Source: Chitinophagales bacterium
Lineage (GTDB): Bacteria > Bacteroidota > Bacteroidia > Chitinophagales > Chitinophagaceae
NCBI GenBank assembly: GCA_015654495.1
Contig: JAATGW010000662.1
Coordinates: 1-13,236 of the forward strand
Direction: 5' to 3'
DNA: 13,236 bases
Shown here: positions 8,101 to 13,236 of the stretch, piece after piece
Layout of the letters: each line of letters begins with the position of its first letter
Position numbering within the stretch: the first letter of the stretch is position 1
Notes under the pieces: generated by a model
Seen by the model: the letters and a program-made list of their open reading frames with translations, nothing else
Database searches by the model: none
What the model was told of the DNA's origin: nothing
Made by a program: the position numbers and the translations under genes

Positions 8101-8382
8101 GAGAATCCGATCAATGATCATAGCCGCATCCGTTCTTCAGCAGGTGGAATCAATTTCAATGTATGGCGTAAGGCATCTTTCGTGAGGTTGGATAATGTTT
8201 GGCTTGCCTATGCATTTCCACAGCACATGCTGAAAAGACTAACATTTACAAATCTGCGTGTATTTGCTTCAGTACGTAATGCAGCCGTATGGGCGCCCGA
8301 TTGGCCGAAGAATTACTGGGATCCTGAAAATAACGGACCCTCACAAAGAATTTACACATTCGGTATTGATCTCTCTTTATAA
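5176..8382 (+). CDS. susC: SusC-like TonB-dependent outer-membrane transporter
   Basis: This 1068-residue outer-membrane importer pairs with the SusD-like lipoprotein downstream to import oligosaccharides with TonB energy. Visible parts in order: an unusually long basic N-region (about 36 residues); a hydrophobic core LILLAFFVFASSSAFA with a cleavage site before QNA (about residue 54); a carboxypeptidase-regulatory-like beta-sandwich (about 57-130, IIKGIVTNDKAEPLNAVTV); the SusC signature VVVVGYGTARKKDLTGAVSS beginning at residue 137; a plug domain (about 150-260, with SPLIVLDGVIYPG and ILKDASSSAIFGARSANG); and a 22-strand-type barrel ending in TFGIDLSL. The length is normal. A second Met at residue 9 (5200) is an alternative start. 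The gap to susD is 18 bases, so the two are co-transcribed. The substrate cannot be deduced from SusC itself. Confidence 0.96.
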   Translation: MKKLTCRKMSCFPRNSYALPLCTAGSGRAKGLRKSPQLILLAFFVFASSSAFAQNAIIKGIVTNDKAEPLNAVTVNLKGTSLSVVSDEKGQYSISIPNAKATLVFSYAGFVTIEQDVNGDSTLNITLAPQSASLNAVVVVGYGTARKKDLTGAVSSVKAERMANEKPQSLQDILRGNAAGLQVGMNTTAKGDPAMELRGDNSLKTSSSPLIVLDGVIYPGTLSDINPNDIATIDILKDASSSAIFGARSANGIIQVTTKRGEGSGKPTINFNASVGMAEPTRMFKLYGPEGFINWRTDVVTSMNRYNAAVRDKLYIYQNPENLPAGVTLDMWRDGNNGDVTDIFLSRLGLGTLEQGNYKAGKTVDWEDAVYQNGFRQDYNISLSGKQKAFTYYWSLGYNNNEGVVVGDQFKTLRSRLNFDVKVTDWLNMGTNLQFAIRDESNINAVWQDAYRASPYGSMFKDDGVGLRLSPTDDLVGSKNPIYDREFQDRLLDFTTLLGTAYANVKLPLGITYQVNFSPRFEWYRNFNHRSSQHEEWKAFGGEVVRQNQNIFSWQLDNIFKWSKTIAVDHKIDATFLINAEKYQSWYNTLGTQGFSPTDVLGYGNVSAGSSASNVIGANDEYSTGDALMGRLFYSFKDRYMLTASLRRDGYSAFGLENPRAVFPAFALGWVFTDEKFAKNKILTYGKLRASWGENGNREIGRYDALSDMTIGKYAYYTLGGMAYQSNTLTVTRMSNSGLKWEKSRAINIGLDFTILNGLFDGSLEFYDMNTLDLLVDRKLPDVVGFSSVTANLGQVENKGVELMLNTKIIDHDNFKWRASVNLSVNRNKIVHLYGDMVDIIDGNGNKVGQKEADDRTNRWFIGESIDRIWDPVVLGVWQMNEEAEAAKFNQFPGDFKIKDGDNTGKINELDYEFQGYTEPRLRWNLRNEFTILKNIFFSFNIYSYWGQSRAYNEAKNSNGFPERNNSYATPYWTPENPINDHSRIRSSAGGINFNVWRKASFVRLDNVWLAYAFPQHMLKRLTFTNLRVFASVRNAAVWAPDWPKNYWDPENNGPSQRIYTFGIDLSL

Positions 8383-8400
8383 TCAGAATAATAAAATGTT

Positions 8401-10281
8401 ATGAAGACCTTATTTCAAAATAAAATTAACAGGCTGCTTTTTACAGCAGTGATTATTGCCGGTGGATTCGCCTGTAAGAAAGATTTTCTTGAACCGAGAC
8501 CACTTTCCATTTTCACACCTGAATCTGCATTTACAGATCCCCGTGGTTTACAAGGCGCATTGAGCGCATGCGATGCAGATCTTAGAAATGAAATGTACGG
8601 CGATGCGCCACCCTATCTTACAGAGATGATGTTTTCTGACCTGGCTGCAGAAGGGATGAATGATAACCCGGGCACAAATCAGAATCTCAATACCATGGTA
8701 ACGCCAACGTCAAACCTGGATAATGGAAATGGTAACAGGATCGGATGGTTCTGGAACCGCCACTACCTCGGTGTGCGTTATGCCAATGTGGTTATCGCAA
8801 GGATCGATGAGGCAACCTGGCCAAGTGAAAACGACAGGAATGCCATCCTCGGATCTGCCTATTTCCACAGAGCTATGCGTTATTATCGCCTCGTACACCA
8901 GTTTGGTGATGTTCCATTTATTGGCCGCGAAATAAAATCACCAAAGCTTGATTTCTTTTCAACAAAAAGAGAAGTGATACTCGAGAAAATAAAGAAGGAT
9001 CTTGAGTTTGCTGTACAGTGGGTGCCTGATAATGTTGATCGTGGTAAAGTAACTAAAGGGGCATGCAGCCACCTGCTTACAAAAGTAAATCTTGCGCTCG
9101 GAAAATTTCAGGATGCAATCGCTTCTGCTTCTGCAGTTATTAATGGTGGTGCATATAGTTTGATGCGCACGGGTTTTGGTTCCATACCAAAAGAAGAAGG
9201 TGACTATCTCACAAAGCTGGGTGTTGTTCGTGATGATGTAGTTGCAAGATTACACTGGCCGACAAATAAAGCACTTGCAATTAATAAGGAAGTATTGTTC
9301 ATGCTGATCTCACGCGAAGAGCTTGTGGAATCAAGGACAGATCTCCGCATGATGCGTCAGGCACTTCCATTCTGGAGTAAAACAGCAGCGAATCAGATCT
9401 ATACACCTGATGGAAAAACAGGTACTTCAGATCTGGCAGCAAGAGAAATAAAACTGGTTGAAACATTTGGCCGCGGTATCGGAAGAACTCCAAACACGAT
9501 CTATCATGCGGAAACCATATGGGATGATCCCAATGATTTCCGGCATAAAAGGTACAACTGGATGAACATGACGGACCTCGTGTACAATAACGCTGCTCTC
9601 AAAGGCACAAGCCCATATTATGCTCAGCCTTTGCAGCTTCGGGACGCAAACGGTAAAGTGTTAACACTTGATACCATTTGTAACTGGTACAGCTGGCCGC
9701 ATTATAAAATGTATGCGCCTGATCCACGTCGTCCGCAGGCACAGGGTGGCGCATTTGACTGGTATATTTTCCGTTTGGCTGAAACCTACCTGTTACGTGC
9801 TGAAGCATATATATGGAATAATCAGCCTGAGCAGGGAATGGCTGATATCAACCAGGTACGCACCCGCGCGAATTGCGCACCTTATACTGATTTAAGTAAA
9901 ATTGATATCAGCACTGTACTTGATGAAAGAGCAAGAGAATTGTACTGGGAAGAGCCAAGAAAAACAGAGCTTGACAGGGTCGCATTTATTTATGCGCTCA
10001 CAGGCCGGGCCTATAAAGGCAAAACATATTCGCTGAATAATTTCGGAAGTAATAATTTCTACTACGACTGGATCATTGAGAAGAATAATTTTTACCGGCT
10101 GGGTATTTTTGCCAATAACGGTCAGCAATACACGATCAGTGCTTACCATGTATTATTCCCCATTCCTCAGGCATCTATCAGCGCAAATACACAGGGTGTC
10201 ATCAACCAGAATTTCGGGTATGATGGCTATGGCAGAAATGTGCCTCCTCTTACGTCAATTGATCCGCTGGATGATAATTAA
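8401..10281 (+). CDS. susD: SusD-like glycan-binding outer-membrane lipoprotein (RagB/SusD)
   Basis: This 626-residue lipoprotein forms the lid on the SusC barrel and binds the glycan at the cell surface. The N-terminus MKTLFQNKINRLLFTAVIIAGGFA-C carries a type II signal with lipidated Cys25, followed by KKDFLEPRP, the usual start of mature SusD proteins. The helical TPR-like core shows AYFHRAMRYYRLVHQFGDVPF (split here by family comparison into the two helices around residues 152-175). Late motifs include RLAETYLLRAEAYIWN, INQVRTRANCAPY, ERARELYWEEPRKTELDR and the terminal FPIPQASISANTQGVINQNFGY. Length is at the upper end of the family. It follows susC by 18 bases and precedes the GH172-type gene by 56 bases, indicating one operon. 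Confidence 0.96.
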   Translation: MKTLFQNKINRLLFTAVIIAGGFACKKDFLEPRPLSIFTPESAFTDPRGLQGALSACDADLRNEMYGDAPPYLTEMMFSDLAAEGMNDNPGTNQNLNTMVTPTSNLDNGNGNRIGWFWNRHYLGVRYANVVIARIDEATWPSENDRNAILGSAYFHRAMRYYRLVHQFGDVPFIGREIKSPKLDFFSTKREVILEKIKKDLEFAVQWVPDNVDRGKVTKGACSHLLTKVNLALGKFQDAIASASAVINGGAYSLMRTGFGSIPKEEGDYLTKLGVVRDDVVARLHWPTNKALAINKEVLFMLISREELVESRTDLRMMRQALPFWSKTAANQIYTPDGKTGTSDLAAREIKLVETFGRGIGRTPNTIYHAETIWDDPNDFRHKRYNWMNMTDLVYNNAALKGTSPYYAQPLQLRDANGKVLTLDTICNWYSWPHYKMYAPDPRRPQAQGGAFDWYIFRLAETYLLRAEAYIWNNQPEQGMADINQVRTRANCAPYTDLSKIDISTVLDERARELYWEEPRKTELDRVAFIYALTGRAYKGKTYSLNNFGSNNFYYDWIIEKNNFYRLGIFANNGQQYTISAYHVLFPIPQASISANTQGVINQNFGYDGYGRNVPPLTSIDPLDDN

Positions 10282-10304
10282 GAAAAGTAACCACTTTTAA
10301 TATT

Positions 10305-10316
10305 TGTTTATAAACA
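10305..10316. promoter_or_regulatory. 12-bp perfect palindrome before the GH172-type gene
   Basis: TGTTTATAAACA is self-complementary and sits in the 56-base gap between susD and the GH172-type gene, 21 bases before the ATG. It could be a small operator or an mRNA processing structure, or chance in AT-rich DNA. Its outer half-site (GTTTA/TAAAC) is also the outer half-site of the longer palindrome before the dehydrogenase gene. Confidence 0.25.
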
Positions 10317-10337
10317 CGCACAAATAAAGATCAACAC

Positions 10338-12575
10338 ATGGGAAAATTAGTCAGGGCAGCAATTTGCTCCGCTTTTGTACTGGCTTCCGGATTAGTATCC
10401 GGCCAGGAATCACCCAAAATTCCTATCGGACTTGATGGGTATCGTATGTGGGATAAATGGCCAATGCAACGAATAGGCGTAAGAGCCTATATGCGTAGCA
10501 CCTACGACAGAACTGGCGGTAATGAAGGCGCCGATGCAAGTCATTTTCTGTTTCTTAGAGATGAAACCTATAATGTTAGTCTGGATGTACTTGGCAAAGG
10601 TGTCTTTTATTTTATGAGAACAAACCACTGGCATGGCAGCCCCTGGCATTATGTGGTAGATGGTGTTGATAATATTGTAAGAGAAACGGGAACCGCTGAA
10701 CCGGTAACTGCAAAGAAAACAGTACAGAATGCAGAGTTCATTCCGGTAACAAGTTTCCCTAAACCTTTAAACTGGACCTGGGGAACAACCAAGGGTGGGG
10801 ATCTGATGTGGACGCCACTTGCTTTTGAAAAATCAGTAAGAATTGCTTATTCAAGAACGAGGTATGGAACGGGTTACTATATCTATAATTTATTTGCAAA
10901 TGAAGATCAGTTATCGCAACCCATAAAAACATGGAATATCAATAACCAGCCGGACAATGATGTTCTTGAATTGATTGGAAAATCGGGAACAGATATTGCG
11001 CCCCTGAATATTAAAAAGAAAGCAGGCAAACTAAAACTGAATAAGGAAACAATTGAAGTTGCCAATATAAAAGCAACGAATTCAACCATCAGGGCATTAA
11101 AATTCACCATTCCGCTTGATAAAGCTATTGATCTGGAAAGAGTGGGATTGAAAATTACCTGGGATGGAGCTGCTGAAGCTTCCGTGCAGGGCCCGATCTG
11201 TCTGTTCTTTGGTGCAGGCACTTTTTATAACAGGGAGAATAAGGAATTTCTTGTAAAAGGATTTCCAATCAATATAAGATTCGACTATCCGAATAATAAG
11301 GTTGAACTCGCCTGTTATTATCCGATGCCTTTCTTCAGTTCAGCAAAAATTGAACTTACAGGTATTACTCCCGGCACTGAGGAAATCAACTATGAAGTTC
11401 GCTATGAACCCAGTAAGCTGGCGCCGAATCAGTCCTCTTACTTCCATGCAACTTATAAAGATGTTCCGGTTCCCGAACCAGGAAAGGATATTGTGCTGGT
11501 TGATACCAAAGGAATTGAAGGACATGAAGACTGGTCCGGAAATTTTGTTGGCACATCATTTATCTTTTCGCATAATGGTAACCTGAGTACACTGGAAGGT
11601 GATCCCAGATTTTTCTTTGACGACAGTGAAACACCGCAGGCCTACGGTACAGGAACTGAAGAATGGGGCGGTGGCGGCGACTATTGGGGTGGTGAAAATA
11701 TGACATTACCTTTTGCTGGTCATCCGGTTGGTTGCAGGCGTGTTGCTGATGCAAAAGATCCGAAAGACATTATACAGTCTGCTTACAGATTCCTGCTTAC
11801 AGATCTGATGCCTTTTGGAAAAAGAGCGAAGATACATCTCGAACACGGAGGTGAAAATCTGCATTCGGAACATTATGAAACTATCGCGTACTGGTACGGG
11901 TTGCCTTCGGCTTCACTTGTGAGAACAGATCAGGTGGATGTGGGTTCGGATCCAAGTGAGAAAGAGCATGGTTACAATTCGCCTGAAGCTTCACCAGCCT
12001 ACAGTCTTGAATCAAGATATGAATTAGGCATTGATCATTTCCCTTTGCGCATATGGGGCAATCTTGATACTGCAAAGATCAACTATACCAAACTCCGCGG
12101 TACAGAAGTTTACCCCGCGCAGAAAATGGATGGAAGATATACACGTGGTACAACAGAATTTACTGTAAAACTTCGGGCAGATAACCTTGGCGCTTTGATA
12201 CGCCGTACGCTTGACTATAGTTTCCCGAATCAGAAAGCTGAGGTTTGGATTGCCGATGCAAATTCAAATAACTGGGAGTCCGCTGGCATCTGGTATCTCG
12301 CCGGATCCAATACCTGCGTCTACTCCAATCCTCCGGGCGAGCTCGATCTCCGGAATATCATTGTACAGACTTCGAATCGTAGATTAAGGGATGATGAATT
12401 TTTAATTCCTGCAAAACTGACAAAAGGAAAATCTTCCATTAAGGTCAGGGTAAAACATATTGCCGACGAAACAGAATTGTATCCTGAATACAGGTATCCC
12501 AAACAAAGTGCCTGGAGCGAACTCAGGTACGATGTGTTCAGCTATATCAGTCCTGAGTTTGTAGTAAAGAAGTAA
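10338..12575 (+). CDS. Secreted GH172-type (DUF2961) glycoside hydrolase
   Basis: This 745-residue protein has a type I signal peptide (about 1-22, ending LVSG|Q). DUF2961 marks are clear: STYDRTGGNEGADASHF (about 54-70), YYPMPFFSSAKIEL before the second jelly-roll, LEGDPRFFFDDSETPQAYGTGTEEW (residues 419-443), YRFLLTDLMPFGKRAKIHLEHG and YETIAYWYG. As I recall, the nucleophile and acid/base of the characterised GH172 enzyme alphaFFase1 are two Glu 21 residues apart in the equivalent motif. Here Glu420 and Glu441 keep exactly that spacing, so the enzyme is probably active. Known GH172 members cleave alpha-D-fructofuranoside or alpha-D-arabinofuranoside linkages. This protein is much longer than those (about 400 residues) and ends in an extra beta-rich segment (about 630-745, with RRLRDDEFLIPAKLTKGKSSIKVRV). 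It is the third gene of the SusCD operon and the block ends just after it at a terminator. Confidence 0.85.
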   Translation: MGKLVRAAICSAFVLASGLVSGQESPKIPIGLDGYRMWDKWPMQRIGVRAYMRSTYDRTGGNEGADASHFLFLRDETYNVSLDVLGKGVFYFMRTNHWHGSPWHYVVDGVDNIVRETGTAEPVTAKKTVQNAEFIPVTSFPKPLNWTWGTTKGGDLMWTPLAFEKSVRIAYSRTRYGTGYYIYNLFANEDQLSQPIKTWNINNQPDNDVLELIGKSGTDIAPLNIKKKAGKLKLNKETIEVANIKATNSTIRALKFTIPLDKAIDLERVGLKITWDGAAEASVQGPICLFFGAGTFYNRENKEFLVKGFPINIRFDYPNNKVELACYYPMPFFSSAKIELTGITPGTEEINYEVRYEPSKLAPNQSSYFHATYKDVPVPEPGKDIVLVDTKGIEGHEDWSGNFVGTSFIFSHNGNLSTLEGDPRFFFDDSETPQAYGTGTEEWGGGGDYWGGENMTLPFAGHPVGCRRVADAKDPKDIIQSAYRFLLTDLMPFGKRAKIHLEHGGENLHSEHYETIAYWYGLPSASLVRTDQVDVGSDPSEKEHGYNSPEASPAYSLESRYELGIDHFPLRIWGNLDTAKINYTKLRGTEVYPAQKMDGRYTRGTTEFTVKLRADNLGALIRRTLDYSFPNQKAEVWIADANSNNWESAGIWYLAGSNTCVYSNPPGELDLRNIIVQTSNRRLRDDEFLIPAKLTKGKSSIKVRVKHIADETELYPEYRYPKQSAWSELRYDVFSYISPEFVVKK

Positions 12576-12602
12576 ATTTTCACTGGGGTTACAAGCAAGA
12601 AG

Positions 12603-12637
12603 GAAGGGCTCCAATACGGCGGAGCCCTTCTAATTTT
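12603..12637 (+). terminator. Intrinsic terminator ending the SusCD-GH172 block
   Basis: GAAGGGCTCC (12603-12612) pairs perfectly with GGAGCCCTTC (12621-12630) around an 8-base loop, followed by TAATTTT. The GC-rich 10-bp stem with a T-rich tail 28 bases after the GH172-type stop is a classic rho-independent terminator. Because the stem is symmetrical but the T run lies on the + side, it mainly serves the + strand. Confidence 0.88.
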
Positions 12638-12678
12638 AGCGGGTTGATAAAACAATGTATATTAAATTAGTGTTGTAC

Positions 12679-12699
12679 GTTTAACGTTGAACGTTAAAC
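12679..12699. promoter_or_regulatory. 21-bp palindrome upstream of the dehydrogenase gene, candidate operator
   Basis: GTTTAACGTT (12679-12688) and AACGTTAAAC (12690-12699) are perfect inverted copies separated by a single G. AACGTT is itself palindromic, so the site also reads as two direct AACGTT copies one base apart. It lies 31 bases before the dehydrogenase ATG and 41 bases after the terminator, exactly where a repressor or activator of that gene would bind. LacI-type operators often have a CG-centred core like AACGTT. The regulator is not in this window, and a dispersed genomic repeat is an alternative. Confidence 0.5.
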
Positions 12700-12730
12700 C
12701 TCTTTTTAGTACTTAACCAATTTTTCTATT

Positions 12731-13236
12731 ATGACGATTCAAATATCCGGCCGGCATATTTTCGGTTATACGGAACCGAAATCTGTAACTGAAAAAACCT
12801 TTAAGGGTAAATACCTGTCGGCAGAAACCTTGCCTTATAGTTTTCCGGTGGCTGGTACCGAAGAGGCAGATAAGGCGGCTAAACTTGCAGCAAAAGCTTT
12901 TCCATCTTTCAGAGCAACCAGCGTTGAAGCAAGAGTAGCATTTCTGAATGCAATTGCTGAAAACATACTCGCATTGGGTGATGACCTGCTTCAACTTACT
13001 TCAACAGAAACTGCATTGCCTATACCGCGGTTAACGGGTGAACGTATGCGTACAGTTAATCAGATCAGAATGTTTGCGCAGCTGATTACAGAAGGAACCT
13101 GGGTGAATGCAATAATAGAAACTGCCGACCCGTCACGGACTCCATTGCCAAAACCGGATACCCGGCAGATGCAGATTCCGCTAGGTCCTGTTGCAGTTTT
13201 TGGCGCTTCAAATTTTCCATATGCATTCTCTGTAGC
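12731..13236 (+). CDS. Alpha-ketoglutaric semialdehyde dehydrogenase-type aldehyde dehydrogenase, N-terminal part
   Basis: The first 168 codons are present and the frame is open to the window edge; the family is about 525-530 residues. The N-terminus MTIQISGRHIFG and the segment DPSRTPLPKPDTRQMQIPLGPVAVFGASNFPYAFSV (split: substrate/cofactor entry about 133-149, nucleotide-binding strand 150-168) match the 2,5-dioxovalerate dehydrogenase subgroup. Those enzymes oxidise alpha-ketoglutaric semialdehyde to 2-oxoglutarate with NAD(P), the last step of oxidative L-arabinose, D-xylose, hexarate and hydroxyproline breakdown. The catalytic Cys and Glu lie beyond the window and cannot be checked. It is separated from the GH172-type gene by a terminator and a palindrome, so it starts its own transcript and may head an operon to the right. 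Confidence 0.85.
   Translation, partial: MTIQISGRHIFGYTEPKSVTEKTFKGKYLSAETLPYSFPVAGTEEADKAAKLAAKAFPSFRATSVEARVAFLNAIAENILALGDDLLQLTSTETALPIPRLTGERMRTVNQIRMFAQLITEGTWVNAIIETADPSRTPLPKPDTRQMQIPLGPVAVFGASNFPYAFSV

Noticed and set aside
1..13236. CRISPR arrays, tRNA/rRNA genes, insertion sequences, phage genes
   Set aside because: No regularly spaced repeats, no tRNA-like cloverleaf or rRNA segments, and no transposase or integrase reading frames were seen.

Overview
The window looks like an accessory carbohydrate-use region from a Bacteroidota genome, most likely near Chitinophagaceae/Sphingobacteriia. The evidence is a SusC/SusD pair, a SusD lipoprotein of the 'CKKDFLE' type, signal peptides ending in '-Q', A-rich start regions without a clear Shine-Dalgarno, and moderate GC. 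Every complete gene is on the + strand.

Layout. Bases 1-80 hold the start of a leftward membrane-protein reading frame that runs off the edge. It abuts the C-terminal half of a gluconate-5-dehydrogenase-like SDR (81-512) that has lost its NAD(P)-binding half. Next come a TIM-barrel sugar isomerase/epimerase (523-1347) and a hexuronate/aldonate-type MFS transporter (1358-2650), each about 10 bases after the previous stop, which suggests one operon. A secreted GH43-like five-bladed propeller protein follows (2716-3717). A stretch of about 410 bases has no convincing gene but contains a clear hairpin (3839-3869). Then come a second, different TIM-barrel isomerase/epimerase (4127-5014), SusC (5176-8382), SusD (8401-10281) and a secreted DUF2961/GH172-type enzyme (10338-12575). 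A strong intrinsic terminator (12603-12637) ends this block. A 21-bp near-perfect palindrome (12679-12699) then precedes the start of an alpha-ketoglutaric semialdehyde dehydrogenase-type gene (12731 to the right edge, incomplete).

How the genes may work together (inference). SusD/SusC would capture and import a glycan or oligosaccharide. The secreted GH172-type and propeller proteins would release monosaccharides; characterised GH172 enzymes act on alpha-D-fructofuranose or alpha-D-arabinofuranose linkages. The MFS carrier would bring a sugar or sugar acid across the inner membrane. The isomerases and the SDR, if an intact copy exists, would interconvert it. The dehydrogenase would oxidise 2,5-dioxopentanoate to 2-oxoglutarate, the last step of oxidative pentose and hexarate pathways. 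No regulator (HTCS, SusR or ECF sigma/anti-sigma) is in the window, so control must come from outside it. Individual families are recognised with good confidence. The substrate is not determined.
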